64,000 bases of DNA. Source: a bacterium (GTDB lineage: Bacteria; Armatimonadota; Fimbriimonadia; Fimbriimonadales; Fimbriimonadaceae). Position numbers and translations under genes: made by a program. The stretch lies in contig PNMZ01000002.1 of NCBI GenBank assembly GCA_013823945.1, forward strand, positions 62,001-126,000, given 5' to 3'. Below, in pieces: positions 34,081 to 42,743 of the stretch (positions are counted from its first letter, which is position 1; each line of letters opens with the position of its first letter). The notes beneath the pieces were generated by a model, which saw only the letters and a program-made list of their open reading frames with translations, was not told the DNA's origin and did not search any database.

Positions 34081-34703
34081 TGTCCATCCGGCTCGTTGTT
34101 TTTGATTTGGGCGGAGTGATGATTCGTATTCGCCATGCTTGGTCAGAAATTTTGGCTGAGATGGATCTGCGCTTGCCGGATGGGTTCACCTCCGATCGAT
34201 TGGCGGATCATCGCGCTTTGTCGGCATATCAAAACGGGGAAATTGGGGAAGAAGATTTCCTGATAGCGTTGTCCAACGAATTTGGATTTGGAGTTGACCA
34301 GGTTCGTGAAGCTCATCAGCTGATTCTGCGGGAAGATTATCCTGGCGCGGCTGAATTGGTGAATGACCTGCGGAAATCGGGAATCAAGGTCGTTTGTTTG
34401 AGTAATACAAACGAGCTCCATTTTCGCGAATTTTTTTCGGGTCGGTTTCCAGTTTGCGAGGCTTTCGATGAACTTTTGGCGTCGCACCGACTTGGCTTAA
34501 GCAAGCCTGATCCAGCGATTTATGCGCTTGTTGAGGATCGATACGGTTTTCAAGGTACTGAGATTATTTTCTTTGATGACAATTCTTCGAATATTGAAGC
34601 AGCAATTGCACGGAACTGGTCAGGAGTATTGATTGATCCCGAAAGTGATCCGCCTTTTGTCATTCGACAAGAACTGGTTCGGCGGTCAGTTCTTGAACGT
34701 TGA
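34080..34703 (+). CDS. HAD-family hydrolase (YihX-like)
   Basis: The 207-residue phosphatase-like protein has motif I FDLGGVM with the nucleophile Asp9, motif II LSNTNELH, Lys in LSKPDPAIY, and motif IV IIFFDDNSSNIEAA. The DLGG form of motif I is typical for HAD-IA proteins such as the glucose-1-phosphatase YihX. It is coupled to the isomerase-like gene (TGATG overlap), so the pair may process a sugar phosphate. Its 3' end overlaps the convergent Mpv17-like gene by 44 bases. Confidence 0.9.
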   Translation: MSIRLVVFDLGGVMIRIRHAWSEILAEMDLRLPDGFTSDRLADHRALSAYQNGEIGEEDFLIALSNEFGFGVDQVREAHQLILREDYPGAAELVNDLRKSGIKVVCLSNTNELHFREFFSGRFPVCEAFDELLASHRLGLSKPDPAIYALVEDRYGFQGTEIIFFDDNSSNIEAAIARNWSGVLIDPESDPPFVIRQELVRRSVLER

Positions 34704-35373
34704 ACACGAAAACAATTGTCCAAGCAGCCTCGCAAAGCATTGCGATTGGGAACTGGAGTTTGAGGGGAAGGACATAGATTGAACTCATTACGGGGAACCA
34801 GAAAATCCAGCAGAGGATGACTCCAGGAAGTACGTTTTCTCGGTAGCTAGAGGGGATTATGACTTCTTTCCAGGCGGATATCTGAAAAGCTCGCTTTCTC
34901 CAGATTAGCATTCCGGTGGCGAACGGAATGCTAAGAAATGGGCTGAAGACGAGCATATCGAACAAGACCTTTTTTAAGACCGTAGCGGGATCATTAGAAG
35001 CTGAGAAGAGCGAGACTTGAACGAAATACAGTAGATAGACCAGGAAACCGATGATTGAGTAGACGATTCCGACATAGGTTGCGGCGACTGCCCAAGAATT
35101 GTCGAGTTTCTTCACTTTGCCAGTCAAAATTTTTGCGATTTCCGGGAGAACACCTCCGGCGACAAAGCCGGCGAGGAGTACGGCGATGATTCCGCCCTGT
35201 TCTCTCCACTGGCTTACTTGATCAAGTGCTCTAGTTGCGGTTGGGATGTTGAAGTACGAATAGACGAGTAGAGCGTTGGCTAGTTGGATAACGAGCATGG
35301 GGGGCCACGTTGCTCTGATTGCCGTGAGCACGGTTGAGAATGCGGTCTTCTGCGAATGAGGGGTTTGTTTCAT
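34660..35373 (-). CDS. Mpv17/PMP22-like membrane protein, copy 1
   Basis: The 237-residue protein is taken to start at the ATG at 35373, which overlaps the upstream gene by four bases (ATGA); an in-frame ORF to 35523 would overlap the neighbour by 150 bases. It has about five or six hydrophobic segments. The central VLKKVLFDMLVFSPF and the C-terminal FWFPVMSSIYVLPLKLQF...AAWTIVF follow the LKK.L.DQ..F.P and WP..Q..NFYLVP....V...WN pattern of the eukaryotic Mpv17/PMP22 family. Function of bacterial members is unknown. It is the downstream half of a tandem pair. Confidence 0.65.
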   Translation of the reverse strand: MKQTPHSQKTAFSTVLTAIRATWPPMLVIQLANALLVYSYFNIPTATRALDQVSQWREQGGIIAVLLAGFVAGGVLPEIAKILTGKVKKLDNSWAVAATYVGIVYSIIGFLVYLLYFVQVSLFSASNDPATVLKKVLFDMLVFSPFLSIPFATGMLIWRKRAFQISAWKEVIIPSSYRENVLPGVILCWIFWFPVMSSIYVLPLKLQFPIAMLCEAAWTIVFVFNVQELTAEPVLVE

Positions 35374-36077
35374 TCTGGCGGGGGATTCTCGATGTTTGGA
35401 GACTGAACCATAAAGACGAAGAGGAGGCTCCATGCGGCTTGACAGAATGCGCTGACGACGAATTGGATCCTTTCGGGAAGCCAGTACATGCCACTTGTAA
35501 TGGGGCCCCAATATGACCAGCACATGATGAGGGCGGGGAAAACGTTAGCCTTGTATTGATCAGGTTTGATGACTTGAGACCAAGCTGAAAACTGGAACTT
35601 AGCTTGTCTCCATTTAAAAAGTCCGACACCGAGGGGGATGCTGAGAAATGGGCTGAAAATTAACTGGTCGAAGAGGACCTTTTTGAGGACGGTGGGAAAG
35701 TCCCCGGTGTCTCCGAACAAGATTACTTGAAATTTGAACATGTAGTAGACGAGAATTCCGAGAGCAGAGTAGACGATTCCCGTGTAGAGAACGAGTTTTA
35801 GCCACTCTCCGTCATATTTCGGCTTTCGACCGACGATGAATTTTGCGACTTCAGGGATGAGGGCGCCCGCGATAAAACTGGACCCGAGAATAAATGCGAA
35901 TAGATTTTGGTCTTTGAAATCAGATGCGCGGTCGAGGAAGTCAGTTATTGCAGGAATTTGAAAGTAGCCGATCACGGTGATGATGCAGACAAATTGGACA
36001 AGGAGCATGGGTGGCCACATTGCGCGAAGAGAATCGATGCCGGGCCGGAAATATTCTTTGATAGGAGTTTTTTGCAT
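35370..36077 (-). CDS. Mpv17/PMP22-like membrane protein, copy 2
   Basis: The 235-residue protein is the paralog of the gene at 34660-35373; both begin with a short soluble part then RAMWPPMLLVQ / RATWPPMLVIQ. Motifs VLKKVLFDQLIFSPFLSIP and SYWGPITSGMYWLPERIQFVVSAFCQAAW match the Mpv17 pattern closely, including the LKK.L.DQ core. The pair are translationally coupled and divergent from the M14 peptidase gene. Eukaryotic members sit in inner membranes of mitochondria or peroxisomes and may form channels; role here is not known. Confidence 0.68.
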   Translation of the reverse strand: MQKTPIKEYFRPGIDSLRAMWPPMLLVQFVCIITVIGYFQIPAITDFLDRASDFKDQNLFAFILGSSFIAGALIPEVAKFIVGRKPKYDGEWLKLVLYTGIVYSALGILVYYMFKFQVILFGDTGDFPTVLKKVLFDQLIFSPFLSIPLGVGLFKWRQAKFQFSAWSQVIKPDQYKANVFPALIMCWSYWGPITSGMYWLPERIQFVVSAFCQAAWSLLFVFMVQSPNIENPPPE

Positions 36078-36112
36078 CGGCGATGCAGTGTGGCACTGGG
36101 TAGGATGGGTTT

Positions 36113-38542
36113 ATGGGGCTTCGCTCTGGATTGGTTTTGGTCGGGTTGGGGATTTTCGGATTGGGCTTATCCCAAGATATTTCGGTTTGGGATTTTAAGC
36201 AAGGCAACTATTCCTTGTCGGTTCCCCGACCTTTTGATCCGGTGGGGTTCAGAGTTGGTACTCGGCATATAACGAGTAGTGAGGTGGTGGAGTATATGAA
36301 AGCCGTTGATCTGGCTAGCGATCGAGTCTCTGTGGGTGATTACGGTCGCAGTTTTGATAATCGTGAGATGCCGTTCGCAGTGGTTTCGTCATCGGAAAAT
36401 TTGAGGAATATAGGGAAGATTGTTGTAGAAAACCAGAAGAATGTTTTTGAAGCGGATCGGGTTACGGATGCTGACCTTGAGAAGAAACCAGTTATTGTTT
36501 GGGTCGGTTGCGGAGTCCACGGCAATGAGGCTAGCGGGGTTGAAGCGGGTTTGATGACGCTTTATCATTTGGCGGCAGATCGGTCGGGGGAGACGGAAAA
36601 GATGCTTCAGCAAATGGTTGTCATCATCGCGCCGAATTACAATCCGGACGGACGGGATCGGTTTGCGAATTGGGTGAATAGTCAGCGGGGAGCTTTGGCT
36701 CTGCCCGATGGACAGGATCGGGAGCATTCGGAGCCTTGGCCTGGGGGGCGGACGAACAAGTATTGGTTTGATTTGAACCGCGATTGGTTTCCTTTGACCC
36801 AAGTGGAGTCATGGACAAGACATAAGTTTTTTACAGCATATCGCCCGCAACTGGTGTTGGATTACCATGAGCAGGGAGGCGAGAACTACTTCTTCCAGCC
36901 GGGAGTTCAGAGCCGAGTGAACCGATTTACTCCGAAACGAAATCAAGAGTTGACATTTGATTTTGCTCGCTACTATGCAAAGGAGTTGGAGAAGGTCGGC
37001 GAGGCTTACTTCACCGAGCAACGGTATGACGATTTTTATATTGGAAAGGGGTCAACATATCCGGATGTCACGGGTTCGGTCGGGATTTTGTTTGAACAGG
37101 CTTCGAGCCGAGCTTTGCGGCGCGAAACTCCGTTGGGCGAGCTAACCTTTGGGAACACGATTCGAAATCAAGTTGTGACGGCGTTGGCCTCTTTGGAAGC
37201 AGCTCGGGACATGCGTATGACCCTTTTGAAGTATCAGCGCGATTTCTTCCGAGACGTTCCGAGTACGGGTGCGGCGTTTGAGGTTGAGAAGGATGAAGCG
37301 GGGGCAAAGCTTGTTAATCTGCTTTTGCAGCACGAGGTTAGGGTGGAGGATCGCGGAAAGTGGGTAGTTCCGGTTGATCAGCCTCTTGGTCGCCTTGTTC
37401 AGGCGATGTTTGAAGCGCAGAAGGAGTTTGATGACACGGTTTTTTACGACATCAGCGCATGGAGCTTGCAATATGTGACGGAAGCAAAAGTCAAGAAAAT
37501 CACTCTGCCGGACACCCAAATGGCGATGAAAGTGACGGTTGTTTACAAACCGGTTTCATTCTCAGTTGGTGGTTATGTGAAAGCAGAGAATCCGGTTGGA
37601 TTTATCTTGAGGAAAGGGACAACGGGATTTCATGGGGCGGTTTTTGACGCGATGGAGAGTGGTCGAGTGGCTTATTTTGCGACGCGGGCGATTGGGTCGG
37701 CTGCACCGGGCGATGTTTTCATTGCCGGAGGAAGTGAAGACGAGAGCTATTTTGCGGCACTTGCTCGGGATAGGAAGGTTAAGGTTGAGGCAGTTCCGGG
37801 ACAGACGGGCGAGATTGTGAGTTGGGGCGGAAATGCGGTGACGCGGTTGCCGAAAGCTCGCATAGCGCTCCTAGTTGGTGAAGGAGTTGATTCTAACAAT
37901 GCGGGTGAAGTGTGGTGGATGCTGGATCGAGAGCTTGGGATACCGGTGGCGTTACTTGATGCATCGCGGGTTTCGACATTGGATTTGGCTCGTTACTCTG
38001 CAATATTGGTTACGGGCGGGCGGTATCCGGCCGACGCAGGAGAAGCACTCGCGACGTATGCTCGGGGCGGCGGTACGGTCGTAGCGACGGCCAGCGGGGC
38101 GGTCTGGGCAAATGGCACGCCTTTGGGAGGATTGAAATCGGCTTCGGTTTCGGCGGACTATTCGGGGATGAGCTTTGGTCAGCTTCAGGAGGCACGACAA
38201 GTGGATTTGGCTCCGGGGGCAATATTGGCGGTCGATTACGATTTGACTCATCCATTGATGTTTGGGGTTGATTCTCCAGCGGCTTTTCGGGAGGGTGCTT
38301 CTTTCTGGGAGGTTCCGGTGGAGTCAGGGGTAGTTGTCGGTCGGTATCGGTCTGAAGCGGTTTTGTCGGGCTTCGTTGGTCCGGGGGTTGCGGAGCTTGC
38401 GGGTGGGAAAGTAGCGATTTTGGCAAAACGTCTTGGGTCCGGAAGGGTGGTTTTGTTTGCGGATAATCCAAATTTTCGCGGTTTTATGACAGCTCAGCGA
38501 CGAATCTGGCTCAATTCAATTTTCTTTGGACGGGCGTTTTGA
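36113..38542 (+). CDS. Secreted M14-family zinc carboxypeptidase
   Basis: The 809-residue protein has a signal peptide (about 1-21) and an M14 peptidase domain at about 55-370. The zinc ligands are in GVHGNEASG, with a later histidine in LDYHEQG, and the catalytic Glu in SVGILFEQAS. NYNPDGR follows the usual pattern. Residues 530-809 form a large C-terminal region with a class I glutamine amidotransferase-like or ThuA-like flavour (ILVTGGRYP, ARGGGTVVATASG), probably a noncatalytic accessory domain. Such proteins trim peptides outside the cell. It stands alone between the Mpv17 pair and a prepilin gene. Confidence 0.87.
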   Translation: MGLRSGLVLVGLGIFGLGLSQDISVWDFKQGNYSLSVPRPFDPVGFRVGTRHITSSEVVEYMKAVDLASDRVSVGDYGRSFDNREMPFAVVSSSENLRNIGKIVVENQKNVFEADRVTDADLEKKPVIVWVGCGVHGNEASGVEAGLMTLYHLAADRSGETEKMLQQMVVIIAPNYNPDGRDRFANWVNSQRGALALPDGQDREHSEPWPGGRTNKYWFDLNRDWFPLTQVESWTRHKFFTAYRPQLVLDYHEQGGENYFFQPGVQSRVNRFTPKRNQELTFDFARYYAKELEKVGEAYFTEQRYDDFYIGKGSTYPDVTGSVGILFEQASSRALRRETPLGELTFGNTIRNQVVTALASLEAARDMRMTLLKYQRDFFRDVPSTGAAFEVEKDEAGAKLVNLLLQHEVRVEDRGKWVVPVDQPLGRLVQAMFEAQKEFDDTVFYDISAWSLQYVTEAKVKKITLPDTQMAMKVTVVYKPVSFSVGGYVKAENPVGFILRKGTTGFHGAVFDAMESGRVAYFATRAIGSAAPGDVFIAGGSEDESYFAALARDRKVKVEAVPGQTGEIVSWGGNAVTRLPKARIALLVGEGVDSNNAGEVWWMLDRELGIPVALLDASRVSTLDLARYSAILVTGGRYPADAGEALATYARGGGTVVATASGAVWANGTPLGGLKSASVSADYSGMSFGQLQEARQVDLAPGAILAVDYDLTHPLMFGVDSPAAFREGASFWEVPVESGVVVGRYRSEAVLSGFVGPGVAELAGGKVAILAKRLGSGRVVLFADNPNFRGFMTAQRRIWLNSIFFGRAF

Positions 38543-38590
38543 TTCGAGAAAAGTTTGCCGGAAAAAATACCGGGAACTGTTAAAAACACT

Positions 38591-38619
38591 TTAACGTCAG
38601 ACATGATTTGAGCTATCAT
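38591..38619 (+). promoter_or_regulatory. Candidate sigma70 promoter for the 38680 prepilin
   Basis: TTAACG (38591-38596) and TATCAT (38614-38619) are separated by 17 bases, about 60 bases upstream of the prepilin start. Both hexamers deviate from consensus, so the call rests on spacing and position. Confidence 0.4.
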
Positions 38620-38679
38620 GCTTTTTCGGCGTGCGGCTCGAAATGGGCCAGCTGCCTGTTTCCCTGGAGAAATCCTCGA

Positions 38680-39543
38680 ATGAAGCGAACTGCATTTACC
38701 CTCATTGAACTCTTGGTCGTTATCGCGATTATCGCGATTTTGGCCGCGATCCTCTTCCCCGTTTTTGCTCAGGCGAAAGATGCGGCTAAGAAGACCCAAT
38801 CGATCAGCAACTTGAAGCAAACCGGTACATCGGTTGCGATTTACAATGCTGACTACGACGATGTGATGCCACCGAGTGCTTACTTCGTTGGCCTTGGTAC
38901 TTTGAACCAAGTCCATTCCGTTTACGATGCATTGCAGCCGTACATGAAGAACAAGCAAATTTTGGTCAGTCCGTCCGACGGTCAAGGTCAAAGCTGGAGG
39001 GATCGTCTGGTTGCTCTTGGTTTGAATCCGATGCCGAATGGTATTGAGCGTGCGAGCTACATTCCGAACCTTGGTTTGTTCGGCGAGAATCTTTGTGGAT
39101 TCAAGACCGCAAAGACTCCAGTCGTGAGCGCAACTGCTCTGGAAACCCAAACAGACACCATCATGTTCTTTGATGGCTACATTCGACGAGCGATTCCAAC
39201 TTTGGACTACTTCACGTTCATGGGTATGGCGCGACACGCGGATGGCTTGGTCATTAACTTCGCTGATACTCACGCAAAGTTTTTCCGTGCAACTGCTGTG
39301 AACGGCATTGCTAAGGATATTCCGACACCGACGGGTAGCCGTGCTCCGGTTTACTACAGCTGGCGACGCGATGCCGTTAACTGCGGATCATCCGCACTTT
39401 GTAAGACCGAAGGAACGTTGCAAACCGTTCCTATCGCTCCAACTGGCTTTACGCTTGACGGTGTGACGGGCCCCTACAACGACTTGCACGGTATTCCGGG
39501 CAGCAACATTACTGACTCCGAAGACACGGCTTCTTGCCCGTAA
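38680..39543 (+). CDS. Prepilin-type protein, DUF1559-like
   Basis: The 287-residue protein starts at the ATG at 38680, preceded by GGAG; a longer in-frame start at 38608 gives a cysteine-rich extension and is rejected. The N-terminus MKRTAFTLIELLVVIAI with Ala at -1 leads to IIAILAAILFPVFAQAK, the type abundant in Armatimonadota and Planctomycetes. Mature parts show SISNLKQTGTSVAIYNADYDDVMPPS and a HADGLVINFADTHAKF end, as in proteins with an H-x-x-x-N-x-x-F-x-D-G-H/T motif. It may be a pseudopilin-like surface protein. Not clustered with the pilin cassettes. A strong terminator follows. Confidence 0.85.
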   Translation: MKRTAFTLIELLVVIAIIAILAAILFPVFAQAKDAAKKTQSISNLKQTGTSVAIYNADYDDVMPPSAYFVGLGTLNQVHSVYDALQPYMKNKQILVSPSDGQGQSWRDRLVALGLNPMPNGIERASYIPNLGLFGENLCGFKTAKTPVVSATALETQTDTIMFFDGYIRRAIPTLDYFTFMGMARHADGLVINFADTHAKFFRATAVNGIAKDIPTPTGSRAPVYYSWRRDAVNCGSSALCKTEGTLQTVPIAPTGFTLDGVTGPYNDLHGIPGSNITDSEDTASCP

Positions 39544-39563
39544 ATATGGAATTGGAATGAAAG

Positions 39564-39596
39564 TGGGCGGATGGCAGTTGTCATCCGCCCATTTTC
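39564..39596 (+). terminator. Intrinsic terminator after the 38680 prepilin
   Basis: TGGGCGGATG (39564-39573) pairs perfectly with CATCCGCCCA (39582-39591), an eight-base loop between them, followed by TTTTCT. It lies 20 bases after the stop codon. Confidence 0.92.
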
Positions 39597-39632
39597 TGTT
39601 GATGAGTTTTCGAATATCGAGTAGAACGGGTT

Positions 39633-39923
39633 ATGACTTACGACAAGTTAGATGAAGCTGGAATCGCGTATGAGCTGGGGACAGTTGACGGTTGGACGAT
39701 TGATCGGGGGGCGTTGACGAAAGAGTTAGCGTTTGAACGTTATAAGGATGGTTTAGTCTTTGCGGGAGCGGTTGGATTCGTGGCGGATGAGTTGAATCAT
39801 CATCCGGATTTGTTTGTTGGATATGGGAAAGTTCGGGTGAGTATGGTGACCCATGATGCGGGTGGTGGTTTGACAGCGTTTGATTTTGAGCTGGCGCGGC
39901 GGATTGATCGGCTGGGTCGATGA
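39633..39923 (+). CDS. phhB: Pterin-4a-carbinolamine dehydratase
   Basis: This 96-residue protein has the pterin carbinolamine dehydratase pattern: GWTIDRGALTKELAF, then FVADELNHHPDLFVGYGKVRVSMVTHDAGGGLTAFDFELARRID with the conserved NHHP and THDAGG. The enzyme recycles the tetrahydrobiopterin cofactor of aromatic amino acid hydroxylases, or acts in molybdopterin and folate-related chemistry. No phhA hydroxylase gene is in the window. It stands alone after a terminator and before two hairpins. Confidence 0.92.
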   Translation: MTYDKLDEAGIAYELGTVDGWTIDRGALTKELAFERYKDGLVFAGAVGFVADELNHHPDLFVGYGKVRVSMVTHDAGGGLTAFDFELARRIDRLGR

Positions 39924-39948
39924 TTAATTTGAAGTCTGAAATTATTCG

Positions 39949-40031
39949 GGCGTAAGTCCACTTACGCCGATGGACAATTGGGATTTTTTACTTCACCCTC
40001 TAACCCCTTCTCAATTAAAACGGAGAAGGGG
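39949..40031. terminator. Two hairpins between phhB and the convergent M23-CAP gene
   Basis: GGCGTAAG-TCCA-CTTACGCC (39949-39968) and CCCCTTCTC ... GAGAAGGGG (40004-40012 with 40023-40031) lie in the 126-base convergent spacer. T-rich DNA at 39981-39990 follows the first, so it may terminate phhB; the second may terminate the opposite gene. The C-rich second hairpin resembles the elements in the dcw spacers. Confidence 0.5.
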
Positions 40032-40049
40032 GATAGACGAGCATTTTGT

Positions 40050-41840
40050 TCAATTTCGGGCGATGAGGATGGCCCAGTAGTGCTGGTGAGTCACTTTTCC
40101 GGTGTCTTCATCAAGATAAGTGTGCCCAATTCCGATTGACTTTGTTGAGGGTGAAAGGAGATCATCGCGGTAATCCTTTAGGAGCAGGTTTGCGATGGTC
40201 TTGATACTTGGTGCCGAGGAGATGACGCCGATAGTGGATTCGGGGGCACCGTTCCGTTGCGCTAACTCGGTGAGCGATTGGTTTATGCGGCCGTCGGTAA
40301 GATCAAAGAAGTCGCCGTCGACCATGCTCACTGTCCACGCTTGGGCAGTTCGGGCGAGCATAGGATCGAAGGTGAGGGGGGCAAGATTTTTCTCGGCTCG
40401 AATCGGATTGACTTCGTCGAGGACGACTTTGGCTAATGAGGCAAGGAATTCGTCATTTGGCCCGAGGAGAATTGTGCCGTTGTTTTCCGACTGGGTTTGG
40501 GTTTCCGGTTGCCACGCGGTTTGAACAACTGGTCGTGCCAGGTTGCGGAGTGCAAATAGCTCGGTGAGTTCCTGGCCTTTACCGGGTGGGGTGAGACGGG
40601 CGATGGTTGTGATTCGGTCGCCGATGAGGATGTTTTGGAATGAGAGTGGTTCGGTCAGGCCAAAAATGCTGAATCTTGACTTGGCATCAGCGACAAGATA
40701 TTCACGGGTAGGACGGGTGACGCTTTGAAGCCCTTTGCCGTTAGTATCTGAAGCGATGAGATCGAGGATAAGGACTTGGCGGTCCCGATCAATATTTTTG
40801 ATCACGCCCTCGTAACGTCCGTAGCCTTTGGGAATGGTGAGGTCGGGAGCAGGGGCGAATACGACAGGGGAGGAGAGTTTTTTGGCGGCACTGAGGCTCG
40901 GAGCGGCGTTGTAAACGGCGCCAGTGGCTTGGCTCCAAATTTCAAAGTGGATGTGGGGGGCGGTGCCTTCGGCATTGCCTGAATCACCGATCCAACCAAT
41001 GAGTTGACCGGGGAAGACCCGTTCTCCATTCCGGATCCCTGGTGCGAAACAGAAATCGGCGGTGCCTTTGCCGTCATCGGTTCCGGGTGAATCGTTGTTC
41101 ATATGATAGTACTGAGCCGTCCATCCGTTGTCACCTTCGATTGTGATGATGTTGCCGGCGTTGCCCCGACCAGTGAAGAGAAACACGGTGCCGGAAAATG
41201 TTGCCACGGCGGGGGTGAGTTTGGAGGCCATGAGGTCTTGACCGAGATGTCGCCGGGTTCCTCCACCTCGGGAAGCGAGGAATGTGTCCGACCAATTGTT
41301 GCGTCCGGCGATAGGGAATATCATGGGGACGACGACGCGATCCATGCAGACTTTATCGTGCTCGATTGGGTTGAGTCCGGCGGGAATGACGGGGGTTTGG
41401 GGCAGGGTTTTTGGATCGGGGGTTGGGATGATGATTTGCTCGGCGATGATCGAATTGCCGTTCGGTTTGCCGTATATCGCGATTGGTGTTCCTGGTTTGA
41501 GTTCGCGAATTGAAATCCAGCGGTTTTGATTATTGATGTAGTAGACGGGGGTGATGGCATCAATCGAGAACGTGTGGGCGGCGGGAGTTCCGTAGAAGAG
41601 TTCCGTTCCGTCGGGACTGACGAGGGTATCCGTGTTGGCCCGAATGAGCTTTCGAGAGATGTCGACTTCGGTGATTTGGGTAAGAAATTTTGATTGACCG
41701 GGTCCGGGTTGGGGGAGTTGCGCACTATTGGGGAAGGAGGAGTAGCTCTCTAAAGGCGAACCACTTGGGCATGCAGTGGCAAGTATTGGAAGCATGCAAA
41801 GAGCGAAGGCAGAGACTGGGAATTTTCGGGAAAAGCTCAT
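40050..41840 (-). CDS. Exported M23 peptidase fused to a CAP/SCP domain
   Basis: The 596-residue protein begins with a signal sequence (1-23; Cys24 may be lipidated). An SH3-like or DUF5666-like N-terminal part (50-140) leads into an M23 endopeptidase domain with the zinc motif HLGQD (His198, Asp202) and HIHFE (His296, His298), and YYHMN. Residues about 335-440 again look like a DUF5666-type beta domain. The C-terminus (465-596) has CAP/SCP features: FLASLAKVVLDEVNPIRAEKNLAPLTFDPMLARTAQAW and HQHYWAILIARN. M23 enzymes cut peptidoglycan crosslinks. The fusion with a CAP domain is unusual. Confidence 0.84.
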   Translation of the reverse strand: MSFSRKFPVSAFALCMLPILATACPSGSPLESYSSFPNSAQLPQPGPGQSKFLTQITEVDISRKLIRANTDTLVSPDGTELFYGTPAAHTFSIDAITPVYYINNQNRWISIRELKPGTPIAIYGKPNGNSIIAEQIIIPTPDPKTLPQTPVIPAGLNPIEHDKVCMDRVVVPMIFPIAGRNNWSDTFLASRGGGTRRHLGQDLMASKLTPAVATFSGTVFLFTGRGNAGNIITIEGDNGWTAQYYHMNNDSPGTDDGKGTADFCFAPGIRNGERVFPGQLIGWIGDSGNAEGTAPHIHFEIWSQATGAVYNAAPSLSAAKKLSSPVVFAPAPDLTIPKGYGRYEGVIKNIDRDRQVLILDLIASDTNGKGLQSVTRPTREYLVADAKSRFSIFGLTEPLSFQNILIGDRITTIARLTPPGKGQELTELFALRNLARPVVQTAWQPETQTQSENNGTILLGPNDEFLASLAKVVLDEVNPIRAEKNLAPLTFDPMLARTAQAWTVSMVDGDFFDLTDGRINQSLTELAQRNGAPESTIGVISSAPSIKTIANLLLKDYRDDLLSPSTKSIGIGHTYLDEDTGKVTHQHYWAILIARN

Positions 41841-42050
41841 GTGTTGTTTGAGGTTTTGATCAGTTAATGGTGATTATGGGACGATTTAGGGTGGTTGGGA
41901 GACTCTCCGGACGGGATTTTGGAAATTGGAGGAAGTTGATATCGATGAGGGGGTTCGGATGGGTATGTATACATCAAATAAGAAACAGTAGACAAAGATG
42001 TAGAAGTTTACTTATTGGATAACGAATTTGCAAAAATTTTCAATAAAGTG

Positions 42051-42079
42051 TTGTTTTTTCCCATGAAATCCCGTATAGT
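42051..42079 (+). promoter_or_regulatory. Candidate sigma70 promoter of the dcw cluster
   Basis: TTGTTT (42051-42056) and TATAGT (42074-42079) are exactly 17 bases apart, in A/T-rich DNA. Transcription would start near 42086, leaving a leader of about 140 bases before mraZ. This is the best promoter match in the window. Confidence 0.65.
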
Positions 42080-42159
42080 TCCAATCAATCCAGTTTGGAA
42101 ACCATGAGGGTGAACGAGTTGGGTTTTTTGGACGGGGTGTCCGAAATGAAGCGGGAGGG

Positions 42160-42184
42160 GGTCGATGCATGGATGCATTCGACC
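42160..42184 (+). promoter_or_regulatory. Leader hairpin before mraZ
   Basis: GGTCGA-TGCA (42160-42169) pairs with TGCA-T-TCGACC (42174-42184), 10 bp with one bulged T and a four-base loop, followed by TCTTTCT. It could attenuate transcription into the dcw cluster. Confidence 0.5.
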
Positions 42185-42227
42185 TCTTTCTATCTAAAAC
42201 GCCAGCCAAGGAAGGTTATTGAGAGTT

Positions 42228-42743
42228 ATGGACAGTGAAGCGATGAAAACGGATCATCTGGCGGCTGTCCAATCTTTGCTTTCGGGTCGTGATGAAACGA
42301 CGATTGATAAAAAGGGACGCATGATGTTGCCTAAATCTGTGCGCGATGCGGTGGGAACCAATTTTGTTTTGATGGTCGGGAAGAAGGGTTGTCTTGAGGT
42401 GACTTCCAATAAGTATTACTTAGAGCTGTGGGAAGAGATTGGCCGATACAGCCCGCACTCGGATGCGCGTCGTGATTATGCCTTGGAAGTCATGGGGAAT
42501 GCGAAAACGGGTATCGAGGCCGAAGAAAGTGGTCGTTTTGTGGTGCCAAAAGATTTGGTCGAAGAATGCCGTTTGCCCAAGCCGGGTGAAGTGGTGATCA
42601 TTGCGGCTGGTGATGTGGCAGAGATTTGGTCCAAAGAAGAGTACGAAAAGTATAAGGCTGATCGCAAGGGATATAACGCAGAGCGCCGAACTTATATTTC
42701 TGAACTTCGACGTGAGATGATCGAAGAGGGGCGGGTGAACTGA
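42228..42743 (+). CDS. mraZ: Transcriptional regulator MraZ
   Basis: The 171-residue protein has two SpoVT/AbrB-like MraZ repeats, with DKKGRMMLPKSVRDA near the start and EEESGRFVVPKDLVEECRLP-type EESGRFVVPKDL later. MraZ represses or tunes the dcw operon, binding direct repeats near its promoter. I start it at the ATG at 42228, 11 bases after AAGGAAGG; a TTG at 42219 is too close to that site. The C-terminal 20 residues are a charged extension. Its stop overlaps rsmH by one base (TGATG), first in the dcw cluster. Confidence 0.92.
   Translation: MDSEAMKTDHLAAVQSLLSGRDETTIDKKGRMMLPKSVRDAVGTNFVLMVGKKGCLEVTSNKYYLELWEEIGRYSPHSDARRDYALEVMGNAKTGIEAEESGRFVVPKDLVEECRLPKPGEVVIIAAGDVAEIWSKEEYEKYKADRKGYNAERRTYISELRREMIEEGRVN

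Larger units (their letters stand above)
41841..42227. other. Gene-free stretch upstream of mraZ
   Basis: This 387-base stretch separates the leftward M23-CAP gene from mraZ. It holds an ATGTATACAT palindrome at 41965-41974, an A/T-rich tract at 42001-42060, the dcw promoter at 42051-42079 and a leader hairpin at 42160-42184. I see no credible gene in it. Confidence 0.6.
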
